DNA of 64,000 bases from Polyodon spathula (GCF_017654505.1 NC_054549.1:21795148-21859147); one strand, 5' to 3'; counted from the first letter of the stretch, positions 22,045 through 36,560 are shown. Numbers and translations are program-made. Notes: generated by a model not told the origin, from the sequence alone.

Positions 22045-22992
22045 CTAGTTTAAATGCTTCTGAACCTGCTCGAGGATCTTTTCTCCGAGTAGACTGGTTC
22101 CCTTGTTATTTAAATGCAGTCCATCCCGTCTATACAGATAGTCCTCGTTGTAGAATGTGGTCCAATGATCAAGATAGGTGAAGCCTTCCCGTGTGCACCA
22201 CGTCTTCAGCCATGCGTTTTGATTAATTATTTCCAGCTGTCCATATGGTCCTTTGCAAGGTGCCGGTAGTATACCAGAAAATACCACAGTTTTGGTTTTC
22301 TCTTTTAATTTCCTTCCTAGCTCTCTGAATTTGTTTTGCAGGGATTTTGGTCTGTCTCTTCCAATGTTGTTTGTACCGATGTGGACGACTACTACCGGGT
22401 CGTCTCCTGTTCGTTCTAGGAGCCTGTCCACGTTCTCAGTGATGTGCTTGACCGAGGCTCCCGGAAGGCAGCACACTGTTGTAGTAAGGGGGTCCAAACT
22501 GTGAATTGAACTTGCTGTGTTTCTCAATATGGAGTCCCCAACAATCATGACCTCCCTTCTTTTTGCTGTCTGGTCACCACTGTCAATGGGGTCCTGGATG
22601 TTGTTCCTTTCATTCTCTTGTTGTTGGTTCTGCTCATCAAAATTCTGAAGTGACTCAAATCTGTTGGTTGTTTTGATTTCTGGTGGTTGTGTTTGAGGAA
22701 GTTTCTTTTTTTCCCTGCTTCTGCCTACCTGAACCCAGCTGTTCTGACCTTCTATCTCCCTGGTGGCTTTCAGTCTGTTAGGGGTGATGCAGACTTCCAT
22801 GAATTGTGGGTGTGCCAGTTCCTCAAGATCCTGTTGCTGTCTCACTTCTTCCAGCTCCATTTCTAGCATACTTACTAGTTTATGCAAATCCTGGATCGCG
22901 CGGCACTCTACGCACACTTGGTTTAGCTCCGCTGGGTTTTCTCGGATTTCCCACATCAAGCAGGTGTCACAGATTACTGGCTTGAAGACCAT
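22045..22992 (-). CDS. CR1 ORF1 protein, intact (zinc-finger plus SGNH esterase)
   Basis: A 315-residue uninterrupted ORF1. The N-terminus has a CxxC-x15-CxxC arrangement (Cys8, Cys11, Cys27, Cys30) that may bind zinc. A leucine-rich heptad-like stretch at residues 35-60 may form a coiled coil. The C-terminal half is an SGNH-type esterase: GDS at 152-154 (nucleophile Ser), GTNN at 206-209, and DGLH at 290-293 (Asp and His). Such esterase domains are known in ORF1 of CR1-clade elements, where ORF1p binds RNA and supports retrotransposition. This is a transposon gene, not a host gene. Confidence 0.88.
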   Translation of the reverse strand: MVFKPVICDTCLMWEIRENPAELNQVCVECRAIQDLHKLVSMLEMELEEVRQQQDLEELAHPQFMEVCITPNRLKATREIEGQNSWVQVGRSREKKKLPQTQPPEIKTTNRFESLQNFDEQNQQQENERNNIQDPIDSGDQTAKRREVMIVGDSILRNTASSIHSLDPLTTTVCCLPGASVKHITENVDRLLERTGDDPVVVVHIGTNNIGRDRPKSLQNKFRELGRKLKEKTKTVVFSGILPAPCKGPYGQLEIINQNAWLKTWCTREGFTYLDHWTTFYNEDYLYRRDGLHLNNKGTSLLGEKILEQVQKHLN

Positions 22993-23411
22993 GTTAAGGT
23001 TTTTTTTTTTGAAGTTTAGTTTCTTCTGCAGCCGTCAACCTGCTTTCAAACTGCTTCTACTGCTCTGTACTTTTCCACGCCTGTACTTCTCCCACTCGCT
23101 GTCGCTGGGAAGACTGCCTCGTTTAACTGCATGGTTCTGCTGTGCTCTTGGCTCCTCCCATCGCCCGTGTCTCAGAACAGCGCTGAATTTGAATCAGCTG
23201 CTCCGAGTTTCAGCTTGTTTGTTATCAGAAAAACACACGCGGCTGTTTGACTTTGAGCTGCTGCTGTGTTTCCCCAATGTCTTCTGTTTTCTGATTAAAG
23301 CAATTCAAGATGCAATTTCTCCTTTCTGCTTCTAAACTGCTCTGTACTTTTCCACGCCTGTACTTCTCCCACTCGCTGTCGCTTCCACTCGCTGCACACA
23401 CACACACACAC

Positions 23412-24120
23412 ATACTAAACACATTTAATTTTATGGTAGTGCAGTTCTGAAAGAAAATGCAAAATCAGCTCCTTACAGAGCAGCAGCCCTTCTGAATCTC
23501 TTATGGGTGGTTTCGTTGTTTTGTTTTTTTCATTTGTAATTCCCGTACAAATAAAAACAATGCGCTTGCTATCTATGATAAGATTTGGTTTCAGGGTCTC
23601 TTGCAGAGAAATTACAAACAAGCAAGTTACACTGAGAGAAAAAATAACCGAGTAGGATATATTGTAGTTTTTACAGATATCAAGCTGATATTCCAAGGTC
23701 ATTTTTGTCCCGCCCTTAACAACCAATACACACTCCTGATTCGCTGGTACAGCACTCCCCCACCGTCCAACTCCCACCTAATAGGCTCTCGGTAACTGTC
23801 ACCGATAAATGTACTGTAGTCAAAGTAGTTTAGCCACACACGCTGCTGCATACAGGCAGGCTACCGTATTACAGAAAATAAGCAACCGCGATACTTCTAA
23901 AATGTCACAAATCATGTAATAAAATATTGCAGCGTTTGAAAATCGTAGTATTATTAATAAAGGTCTTCCACGTATAAAGGCCAACCTATTTTAAGCGCCG
24001 CAGTCATTTTGATCAGTTTAAAATAAACGCAGCGGCGCCAAATTGAAGTAATACAGTATTTATTTTGTGTGTGTGTGTGTGCATATATATGCATATAATA
24101 TGTAAAAGATAAGACAACAG
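23412..24120. other. non-coding remainder of the putative DNA transposon
   Basis: Contains a short (CA)n run (23394-23411) at the CR1 5' junction and a (GT)n/(AT)n tract near 24068-24100. No ORF with recognisable content. Confidence 0.4.
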
Positions 24121-25126
24121 ATGTCTTCAGGATGGGTACTGGTGAATCATAAATCTGCAGATGGTTTAATTATAAAAGTAAAAGACATATTTAGGAGGTT
24201 TTGGTCTCAGTTCAGCTCCTCCTACATGGCACAAGACAACCCCAGCTCAACGGAGGAAGCTGGTAGTCAACAAAGTGCAAAAGCAGGAGGAGAGGATCAG
24301 GTGTGTAAAGGCCGTTTTCCAGGCCAAGCAGGGAGAATGGATGAGATGGGAGAGTGTGGACCAACGCAAGATCGGCTGGCAAGACCTATGGACAATGGAA
24401 CAGAGCAGGATCAGTTTCCTCATCAGATCAGCATATGAACCTAAACCTTTGGGTGGTGAGGATCCTTCATGCCCTTTATGTTCATCACCTGCAACATTAA
24501 GGCACATTTTGACAGGATGTAAGATGGGTCTTAGCCAAGGACGGTTTACTTGGCGCCATGACCAGGTGCTGCGAAGTTTGACCTTAGCATTGGAAGACAA
24601 GCGTAACCTGACCAATAAGTTGCCACCAGTTCCATCAAAGCATTACACACAAAATACATTGTTCCTCCATTCAGGAGAGCAACCACCAAGAAAAAGCCTC
24701 ACCCAGGACAACTGGAAGCTGCTGGCAGATGTTGGTCGTCGGCTAATTTTTCCACCTGAGATTGCCACCACTAACCTTCGACCAGACATTGTCTTGTGGT
24801 CTGGATCAGCACACCTTGTTCATCTGGTAGAGTTAACAGTGCCATGGGAGGATGCTGTGGACGAGGCGTAAGAGAGATAGAAACTTCGGTATGCTCAACT
24901 AGCTACTGAAGCGGAAAAGCGAGGATGGAGAGTCCAGGTTTACCCAGTCGAGGTGGGTTGTCGAGGATTTGTGGCCCACTCTACAACCCGGTTTCTCAGA
25001 GATGTCGGGTTCAGTGGCCAAGAGTTGCGTCGCACAGTGAAGAACTTATCTGAAGCAGCAGAAAGGAGCAGCTACTGGCTGTGGTTGAGACAGAAAGATT
25101 CTGGATGGGGAACTCAAGCACAATAG
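24121..25126 (+). pseudogene. C-terminal fragment of an RLE-type non-LTR retrotransposon
   Basis: The main open frame (24275-24871) contains a CPLC-x7-HILTGC zinc-knuckle-like motif and then RPDIVLWS and VELTVPWED, the arrangement of restriction-like endonucleases (PD...E) at the C-terminus of R2/NeSL-type LINEs. Similarity continues in the same frame after TAA and TAG codons (24869-24880): EAEKRGWRVQVYPVEVG, RGFVAHSTTRFL, AAERSSYWLW. It is frameshifted near 24190 and has no reverse transcriptase. The exact clade is not certain. Confidence 0.65.
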
Positions 25127-25336
25127 AAAGAAAGCAACGCTGATGTACAGGTAAGTAAGCTGGGCTGAGCTGAGTGGGGGATGGGGGGGGTGTTGTGTGA
25201 TGCTGGGACGCCAGAATCACTGTTGAGCCCGCTTGAGGTGTCGTGGGCTAGTCAACAAAACACAGAGCATGGAAGGTGCCCACTTGAAAACCCCAGAGAT
25301 GTACCCTACTTAGCTCAATCCAGACGGTTGTCATGC

Positions 25337-25450
25337 TGATGCGCTGGGGAGACCACACTGTGGTTGATCCCCGGAGCCAGCATCGCAGCCGATGTGTGTG
25401 TATTGATGCGCTGGGGAGGCAAAATGAGCTGATCCCTGGAGCCAGCATTA
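25337..25450 (+). repeat. tandem direct repeat in the LINE 3' region
   Basis: Two imperfect copies of a unit of about 66 bp, each containing TGATGCGCTGGGGAG and TGATCCC(C/T)GGAGCCAGCAT, downstream of the RLE-type ORF fragment. Confidence 0.6.
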
Positions 25451-25567
25451 CACTTCAGCAATCAACACCAGACAGAAGGATATCTACATCATCAGATGGA
25501 AAACAACGCAAATGGATGGAGATGCAGATGGATCACATTAGTTCATAAGTTCATTCAGTTCACTGAA

Positions 25568-25724
25568 CATTCTTGTGCTGCGTCTTTGGGGTGAGACGTT
25601 GTTGTGAGTGACTGCAGCTGATGCATCGTTCACACACCCTAGTCTTCCATCTTGTAAAGCACTTTGTGATGGTGGTCCACTATGAAAGGCTCTATATAAA
25701 AATAAAGATTATTGTTATTATTAC
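25568..25724 (+). repeat. SINE family 1, 5'-truncated
   Basis: Lacks the tRNA head but has GTCTTTGGGGTGAGACGTTG, GATGGTGGTCCACTATG and GCTCTATATAAAAATAAAG with a short (ATT) tail. Confidence 0.75.
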
Positions 25725-25725
25725 A

Positions 25726-26937
25726 GACAGTGCGATAAGCAGAGAACAATATTATAGAAAAATACAGTGTGTCACCAAGAAAAACACAAACAATAAATCC
25801 ATATAAAACCAATTAGGATGTTTTTATTTGACAGCACATCACTCAATATCTAAGTGATCCACTACAGATTTTCCATTAACAGGTCACCATAATTAAGACT
25901 GATCAAAACGGTCATTTTAAAATCACCATTGTGCAAACTGCAATATTGTACTTCAGAAAGGATGTAGTGCGTATTAGTAAGGGTACGGTTCGTTAACCAG
26001 GCGAAAGCAGAGGATAATAATACAAACACTGACCATTATAAAAACACAAAACATGTTGTCTGTGCAGGGGAGGGAACATCGGAGAGAGAAAGACCTGTAT
26101 AACAATCTCTTTACTTTCCATACCATGGTTTCAGTTAGCTACTGCAGGCTAAAAACTCTCAATTGTGTCACGCTCTTTGTTCAAACCAGCATACTGTACG
26201 CCCACCTGGCGTCAGGAAAGTCCATGTATGGCCCGCTTCACTTCTGTCCATTACTCTCCATTCCAAACACTAAAACTGTGTTCCCACTCCTGCACAGGCA
26301 AAACCAGAAAGGACAGACGGGCAGACACACACAGATATCTGAAAGATAGCAGGGCATTACTGACCCTGTTTCACCTGTAAATGATGTGTGAATTACCCTT
26401 AAGAAAGACTACCACAGTAAATGAGGTCGTGAGCAGTGAGCCGAGGATACAGATAATAATTGGGCACACTAAATTGGGGAAAAAACGGGGGGGGGGGGGA
26501 GTTGGCGACGACTAAATTTAAAAAGTAAAAAATTGAAATGTCGTACAGGTGATTTCCACGCAGAGCTTAGGAGCAACTCTCAGAACTGCTGTGGTGACAC
26601 ACGACTGACTACGTTTTATACGAAGGTACTTGGTTTGAAACACTTTAACTCCACTTGAACTAAAGACGATTTGAGTTGAGTTTCACTTTATAGGAAACAG
26701 TCCTCCGTTTAAGGCGATTATGTGACCGTGTTGCTTTTGGCGTATTTTTCATACGGCTGCTCGGGTAGTGTTTCCTGCCTGAACCCTAGCCTGGCATTCT
26801 TGCAGGTTTAATGCAGTTCAGTGTGGTTCATAATTCCATGTTTGCAGTTTAAACACTAAGGTGACAACTGAGCCCCTGCATCCTCACTTAATAAATCAGA
26901 CTCCGACCCGAATTTCAAATGCCGTGAAAACGCTTTG
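25726..26937. other. 3' flank of gene A
   Basis: No coding exon recognised. It includes a SINE family 2 fragment (26440-26520). A minus-strand AATAAA near 25818 could be a distant poly(A) signal for gene A; nothing nearer was found. Confidence 0.4.
26440..26520 (+). repeat. SINE family 2 fragment
   Basis: GAGGATACAGATAATAATTGGGCAC, AAATTGGGGAAAAAA and TTGGCGACGACTAAATTT match, in opposite orientation, the 3' part of the SINE at 42433-42913. A poly(G) run interrupts it. Confidence 0.55.
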
Positions 26938-29711
26938 TCAGTGATCCCATAGGATGTCTGCATAAACACAGATCTCTCTTTCCGGATTCACAGTCGCACG
27001 GTTCTGTTGCAGGAAGTCAGAGTTCAGACTGGCGTATGAGATGTCATCTTCATTCCTCTGTTGAGACACCCCTGTGTCCTATATGGGAAGAAAAAAAAAA
27101 TTTCTGTGCATATATATAGTCTAAATATTTTTATATATAATAATCTCTAAACCCACACTGAGGGAACAGTAAAAAACAGTAAGGGTGTTTAGCAAATTGC
27201 TTATTTCTTTGCAAGGTGCAAAATGCCTTTTTTTAAATTTAATTTTTTGGCAAACATCGGAAGAATTGTATGAAGTCGCATAGCAGTCGGAATTTCATAG
27301 CAGGTCAGATTAGGTTCAGATATTTGTAATTATCATCAGAGGTGAAATCGATCACTAAATGTTTTTAAAACATGTGTGATCGGTCAAAACTCACACTTGC
27401 AGAGCCACATCTGAAACAAAATTAACAAGATTTAAAAAATCATTATACGAACGGCACACTGCTAACGTCTTGCAGACCGCATGGGTTAGGCCCTGGGGAT
27501 GATCAAGTTCTTCGTAATACTAAAAGTAAATTTGCAAACATTTGGACCAATGTTTTGAAAATGTAGTTCACTTACTGGTGCTTTTACAGCAGGCACTGGT
27601 TCCAGCTCATCTGAAGACAAACAAAACTGCCTGTCAAGTTTTCTTTATAGCCTACGAATGCAGTATAAGCAAACCGAAGACTCAAGGAGCCTCACTTCAT
27701 TTTAGGACACAGAGAAAGGGATACTTACAGATGTGGTCAGGCTGATTTTGTGGACAAAGGTCACGGACACTCCTATGGGAAAAAATGCATGCATACAGTA
27801 CAGACATCAAATTAATGCTAGAATAGAAAAGGGGCTATTTTGCAGGCGCTGTTAGGTTTGAATTTATCATAAAAATGAAATAGCACCTCCCAAACATAGA
27901 AGGTATCCTTACCCGTTTGGCTCCTTTCTTCCTAATGGTGCAAAAAAAAAAAAAAAAACACTTAGGGAAGCATCTTAGCGTCGCGCAGTACACTGAAGTC
28001 AAGAAGCAAAGCACTGCGCATTAAAATGCATGCGACGCTGATGTGCTTCCCCTGTCTCATTTCAGAAATTCTGCCTGAAGGTGCCTTTTCAGAATTCTCT
28101 TTTCTTTTCTGGAATAGTTAATAAACAGCTAAGAAACGAAACACTGGGAGAATGCGGACAATATATAAACTAATGCAAAATATTTCCCAGGTTATAGTCT
28201 TCTAAAAGTCTGCCGCAGTGATTTTGCAGTGTTCCCATGCCCTTTCAGCGATTCATACAGTTACCACAGTTGCTTTACCATACCTCCCTGGGCATATACT
28301 TCACTCTGCTATGCTTTAACTATGTGAAGCTTTTCTCAAGGTAGTCTGGTGAAGGGGCTTGCTTACCTTGTCTGTTCTTCCACACATACAGAGCTGCCGC
28401 ACACACTAGAACGACCAGCCCTGCTGCCAAGCCAGTCCCAATGACAACCAGTGTATAAAAACCGGACTCTGAAAAGAGAGAGTCCAATTAAGGGTTAACT
28501 GTGATCATATCTTTCAATTTTCTGGTTTCAGTTTTGTCACGTGACATGTGACACATTTTCCTTCACTTCGCTTCCTGCACACGCTAGTAAAAACAGACCT
28601 TGTTGACTATCCAGTTGGATAGTTTTTGAGCTGCGAGGACACAAGCTCCCCCCTCCTTAAAAACCTGCTCGCCACAAAATGTGCCACCCTGTGAGCCCAA
28701 TAAAACAGAACAAAAGCTACTGCAACAGCAGCCTATAAAATTGCCTCTATTTTAGCACTAGCAGCAGCATTATCACTGCTCCACGTGAAAGGAGAGCTTG
28801 CCTAGGCTAACCAGTGCTCAAATGTATCACCTCATCTGCACTCAAGCACAGTGGACTTACTTATGATTGGTAAATACTCTGTGATATTAACAGGAGCAGA
28901 CTGTTCTGTAAGTACCCATCCGGTCTGTGACTGTGTGTAATAACGGCACGAGTACTCCCCCTGTTGGCCGGGCGTTGTGTTGCAGGCGAAGTTGAAGGTA
29001 CAGCTCTTGTCTCCTGCAGGTACGCTCTGCTCCTGCACTTCCTCGCAGCCCCGGTAAAGAATAAACCAGCCAGGGCTCTGATATGAGCTGCTGAGGCTGC
29101 ACTGCAGTGTCACATCCTCTCCTCTCACAGACACAGAGCTGCTCACAGACAGAGCGGGAGGGGCTAGGAGAGGAACACAACACAGATGGCTGGTTATTAC
29201 ACAATTACTGTTCCGATATTACTTGCATGCAGTCACAAAAACAGGACTGGCACCTCGATTATCATGAATCTTACCATTCATCTTAAACGGTATAGATCTA
29301 ACCCGAAGACATCACCTCAAATTTAGCTGGACTTCAAATGGAAGCCGATTAAAATCAAGTTCACAATATGAATTTATTTATTTTCCATGCAGATATAGAC
29401 TATAATAGTCTGCAGAGGTTAGTTACTAGGATACATAACTCTTTAAATATATAATATTACTTTTAGATTTTACACCCTATAAAGCAGGGGTCTCCAATCC
29501 TGGTCCTGGAGGGCAGGTCCCTCCTGGTTTTTGTTCCAAATGTACCCTAAATTACTTAATTGGACCAAATAAGTGCTTATTAGAAGCATAATTGGTCCAA
29601 TTAAGTCAGTGTACAGTTAGAACAAAAACTGGAGGGATAAAGACACTCCAAGACTTATTCACTGATTTGGATCAAGCTGTCCACAGACAAGGGTTGCTGA
29701 TGTGGATCGTG

Positions 29712-29779
<68 letters not shown>

Positions 29780-32243
29780 TTCACAACATTTATAAATCTG
29801 GGGAAAAAATACAAGATTTAAGTTAAATCTGGAATTTTTTTTTTTTTACACGACACCCCATAGTTTGTTCACTCGTTTCAGCCCGATCAACACCAATGCC
29901 CCTCACCTGACTCATTACCTGATTTCTAGAGAGAGCCTGCTCAGAATAATTTGGCTCCTGCAGCACTAAGAGGAAGCATTTGAATGAAGTTTACATCAAG
30001 CAGAAATTGTTGTCAAGCCAACGAGGGAAAAACCGCAGAACTAAAAACAAACGATAAACTTTTAAAATGATCTCTACCGCCTGCAGACCTGTGATAGTGA
30101 TTGAGACAGGAGAGCTGGTGCTGGAAAACTCCTTCCCTCTGACAATCCTGCACATGTAATTCCCGTTGCTATCGGATGCGTTCCTGCTCCTGATATAAAA
30201 CGTGCCATCGCCGTTCTCATCCAGCAGCTTTGTGTTGTGCATCAGGAGGTAATTGACGTTGTTCAGAGTTTCTGTCGTCGAGCAGTTCAGCTTCACAACG
30301 TCTGGCCTGACACCTCGGACACTCACAGCAATCTGCGGTTTCTTGAAAGAAGCTGAGAACGAAGGGGCAGTGTTTTTTTCTGGGTGGCAATTTGTTTGCT
30401 ACCTTCTTCCATGTTGATCTTTTAAACCAACCCAGTCTCACTAGAAAGACGTTAACATATACACAGCCTTTTTTCTTTATATATATTTTAGAGGTTTCGG
30501 GTAAATATATCAAGAAAAAAGGCAGTGTATATTTTAGCACTGGTACAACATGCCCATGTACGGAATTAAAATAAATTTACTAAATACTGATAACTGTTTT
30601 GTAACAATGTAATTGGTTTAAAAGCAACCAAGACTATCCATAAACTAATGTTCGCGGAAAATAAATATAAAAAGAGAATTTCGACAAAAGATGTGTTTGA
30701 AAGTGAAAACGTTACCTCTCTCGTGAGAATGGGTTGTTTAAACACTGCTGTAGCAGTCATCACAAAACCACTTTTAGGTTCATTTCTTACCCCCTCAGCA
30801 CTGGCGCTATTATCACTTGGTCATTATTTCCACTGCCCTCTTTTATAGGAGTGTTAATCATGGGTTGAAATCCATTTTGTTGCCTCCAAGACTATCACAC
30901 AATTTATAGTGCTGAGGTAGAACACATAGAAATTAAGCACGTCTGGTAAATGGAACGATCCGCAGGAGGACGACAAGAGATAAAGGGATCAACGCTTCCT
31001 ACCTGAACAGATGACTCCGGCATCCTCTGCATGTCTACAGTTATGTTCTCCCCATTCTCGCGATGCACAGTTAAGCAGTGATTGCTCGCTTCCTGTACAC
31101 ACTACATCATCCAGCCAGATTTTTCCAGTCCCTTGTCCAAAGTGTGCGTTTACAGGAGCAGATACCGCATTGCCACAACCCAGCTCTCTGCACACAACCT
31201 GGGCATGGGTCCTAGCCCAGCCATCATCACACACTGTCCCCCACTGGCCGTCGTGATAAACCTCGACTCTCCCAGAGCAGGACGTGCTCCCACTGGCCAG
31301 CCTGACGCTTGAGCTGTCTGGGATTTAACATGAAGAAAAAGCTTTCTCTATTTAGTAGGCTGGCTATACTTACTACCCCATTTCCACCCTGCTTTTAAAA
31401 GCTGAATTCCTTTAGTTTGACAAATGAGAAAATCGCACTTTGGTTTTCTATAAGATTATAAGATTGATGCAGCAGTTGCAGAGTGGGTATTTCTGAAACC
31501 ACCACTTTTTCTTTTTCTTTTTTTTTTTAAAAGCAAATGCTGTGATTGAAAAAGGACATTAGTTATGTAAGAAACAACCCACGACAGGATGTGTGGTAAA
31601 ACGATTTTTACAGCACGCCCTGGAGTAGCTTATTTTGCTTATAAAAATGGCTACATTTTTTTTTTAAATAAATTACACAAAACTAGCTTTAAGGAGAAAA
31701 AAAAAGAAATATGTTATGTATCCATCCACTGGGAAAAAACAGTCCCTGAAGACTGTTTGATTGTAACGTATTTTGTACTTTTTTTTTTGCCATAAACATT
31801 ACATCGAACATTGGCATTTATAGTAACATTTTCAAGATAAAATGACATTTGTGAATTGAAAGCAGACTGATTTCCCATATCTGAGGGAGGATTCAAGGAA
31901 CAGCCAAACACTGCACTGGCACTCTTGGGAGGGGCTTCTGAGGATTATTATTATTATTATTATTATTATTATTTTTTGTAGGAAATGGTCCTTTTCAGGC
32001 TTTGCGATCTTAAACAGAAGCTGACTGACGGTATGAAGCTTAACTTCCCTAGAGTATAAGCCAGCATTAGAACCACAAAAACTCTAAGCCATGGTAAATA
32101 ATGACAAAATAAGATCAAATCAGGTAAATTTAGTTTTCTGAAACTTCAGAAATTGTACACCATAAGTGTGTGAGATATATAATTAAATACTTACGAATAA
32201 AAGGCAAAAAGAGAACCATCCCAAAAGCAGAAGAGAGGATCAT
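26938..32243 (-). CDS. gene A: SRCR-Ig-Ig transmembrane receptor with ITIM
   Basis: Nine minus-strand exons, all with GT/AG and consistent phase, give a 423-residue type I receptor: 32243-32195 (signal peptide), 31317-31003 (SRCR), 30352-30089 (Ig1), 29163-28861 (Ig2), 28468-28367 (transmembrane), 27931-27913 (19-bp microexon), 27772-27729, 27610-27576, 27078-26938 (TGA stop). The SRCR domain has eight cysteines (group B). Ig1 has NYMCRIV and Ig2 GEYSCRYY as the Y-x-C strand. Ig2 has two extra cysteines (YRGCEE and KSCTF). The helix is at about 315-337. The tail carries ISYASL (Tyr392), a perfect ITIM, and a second YADI (Tyr416). It is probably an inhibitory leukocyte surface receptor; its ligand is unknown. 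The Ig2 domain recalls Fc-receptor-like and leukocyte-receptor proteins. I know no named orthologue with this domain order. Confidence 0.82.
28210..28340 (+). repeat. single unexpanded unit of the array B/C minisatellite
   Basis: CAGTGATTTTGCAG, TTGCTTTACCATACCTCCCTG and CTATGCTTTAACTATGTGAAG match the left flank, one unit and right flank of the arrays at 16540-17940 and 39190-39740 without tandem expansion. It lies just beyond the gene A transmembrane exon donor, in the intron. Confidence 0.45.
29486..29635. repeat. hAT-like MITE fragment
   Basis: Begins CAGGGGTCTCCAATCCTGGT and CTGGAGGGCAGG, the typical left end of a fish hAT MITE. An internal inverted pair (AATTGGACCAA and TTGGTCCAATT) follows. 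The right end is decayed. Confidence 0.4.
29714..29875. repeat. (TA)n microsatellite joined to a half foldback MITE
   Basis: Pure (TA)n at 29714-29775, then TTTTCACAACATTTATAAATC and AATACAAGATTTAAG, ending CACGACACCCCATAG: the same terminal sequence as the MITE at 38084-38639, in the orientation of its right end. Confidence 0.6.
31948..31975. repeat. (ATT)n microsatellite
   Basis: Short run in the first intron of gene A. Confidence 0.85.
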
Positions 32244-32259
32244 TTTTCCTTTTTAAATG

Positions 32260-33008
32260 TAGTTCTTCCTTCAATCTGTCAAATCAAATCAAACTATCAG
32301 CAGGCTAAACAATCAAACACTGACATCAAAGCTCAAAGTGTCACTGCCTGCAAAAGATCAGGGGACCTATCCTACTGTCGAATGGAGAAGTTGGCATTTC
32401 CCATTATTTTGTAATACAGCTAGCTGGATTACGCCACTCTGTGTTACTGGCTTGGTGTTTACAAAGAGGAGAGTTCGGTATTGCAGACAATATATTTTAA
32501 GCAAATATAAAGCACGAACAGAATGCAATACATAATGTGCACAATACAAATCGACCCACAAAAGAGAATGTTCAAACGACGCCATCTGCTGCACGTAGGT
32601 AGAACTGCATGGTTCAGAAACGACTTGAAGGCGAGAGAATTCCATCCAAAGTGCAGGATTTTGTTAACACCGCGCCTCTGATTTCAAAACGCGCGTTTGC
32701 AATTTAATTGGTTTATCTGGTAACACCATTTGTTTGGTTTCCAGGTATTTATTTAGTAAATTTAAAACCTGATTTACTGCACATGATCATCAATAGTATA
32801 TTTTAAAATACATTAAAAAAAAATTAGCACTCCTTGGGAAAATGTCAATTTTAAAATAGTTTTATACATTTAAACCTTTAACATTATAAATAAACCTAAG
32901 CTAAACTTTCCTTTATTCATTAGAATAAATATTGTGAAATCACACAGGATGTGCACTGAGTGAAAAATAAATTTATTTGAAACTGTCAGATTCACACATA
33001 CTCTTTTA

Positions 33009-33078
<70 letters not shown>

Positions 33079-33920
33079 GCTCTGAGCACTCAAACTCAGG
33101 GGAGAAGTTCAGGAGGACAGAGATGTTTCACACTCTTAAGTGGATTGTTCGTGCACTGGGCTTGCACTGTATCCAGATGACTTTTAAACAATAGAGAAAA
33201 TCAGACTCATTCGATTTGAAGTTTTAACGAATCAGAGTTGTATTAGCACCCCTTCGGTTTAGTAAATGCTTCAAAATGGATTGATCTAGTTAGACCTCGT
33301 CGAATCCCAGCTTACAGTGGGAGGTCCAGTGCCTTAACAGGTATGATAGCATTAATACTTCAATGTGTTTATGGTTATAACATGTTTTGTCCTTAAGGTA
33401 TGCATTCATAAAGCTAAAAACACCCACCGCTAAATCCTAGAACATCCAATGTGTGTGTGTGTGTGTGTGTGTATATTATATATAGTGATAGATCCTGCAA
33501 CTCTCACGTTCATTGCCCCCTTAAAACAGGACCTAGGACACAGAAATTGAATTTTAAGCACTTGCACGCTATTTGTAATAATCACGAGAACAGAAAATAA
33601 CCAAACACAAAATAACCCCTAGCTCTAATCGAGCACTAACTACACCAAAACGAATATCCTACCTACTACCGGACAGATAGGCTGTTTACCAGTTAAACAA
33701 AACACACACTAAAGTTCACACATAGTACCTTTTTGCCAGTTGCACACACTCACAACTGGGCTCTTCTCACTACAGCCTCAAGCACATTGGCTGCTTTCTT
33801 TAAATACCCTGCACCTTAACACCAGGTGCAGAGGATAACTAATAATAAAACAATTAAACACCCAAATGTGCATTCTCACATGTCTTTTGGCAAGAAAAAC
33901 AATCCCTTCCCTGCTGAATT
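32260..33920. other. unassigned DNA upstream of gene A
   Basis: Contains the probable gene A promoter, which I could not delimit, a (TA)n tract at 33016-33076 and a short (GT)n run at 33452-33472. No coding exon seen. Confidence 0.4.
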
Positions 33921-33924
33921 AATT

Positions 33925-36559
<2,635 letters not shown>

Positions 36560-36560
<1 letters not shown>

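Larger units (their letters stand above)
19132..23411 (-). mobile_element. CR1 LINE copy 2, nearly full length
   Basis: Has a 5' UTR (about 23411-22993), ORF1 (22992-22045), ORF2 (about 21975 to 19200) and the CR1 3' tail (GAACATAAGAACATAAGAAA on the plus strand). ORF2 is closed by at least two nonsense changes: TGA at 19680-19682 where copy 1 has a serine codon, and TAA near 19506 in place of a glutamate codon. The reverse transcriptase FADD box is intact, unlike copies 1 and 3. A block of about 45 bp is repeated within the 5' UTR. Confidence 0.93.
18613..24052. mobile_element. possible DNA transposon interrupted by CR1 copies
   Basis: A 17-bp sequence ATTACTTCAATTTGGCG at 18613-18629 recurs exactly inverted at 24036-24052, and the adjoining outer bases (TACCGC and, reversed, TACTGT) also agree at four of six positions. 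If these are terminal inverted repeats, removing the CR1 insertions at 18826-23411 leaves a non-autonomous element of about 0.85 kb. I could not define a target duplication. Confidence 0.4.

Noticed and set aside
30440..30545. Small palindrome around AAGAAAAAAGGC in a gene A intron
   Set aside because: It is short and AT-rich, with no defined ends or target duplication.
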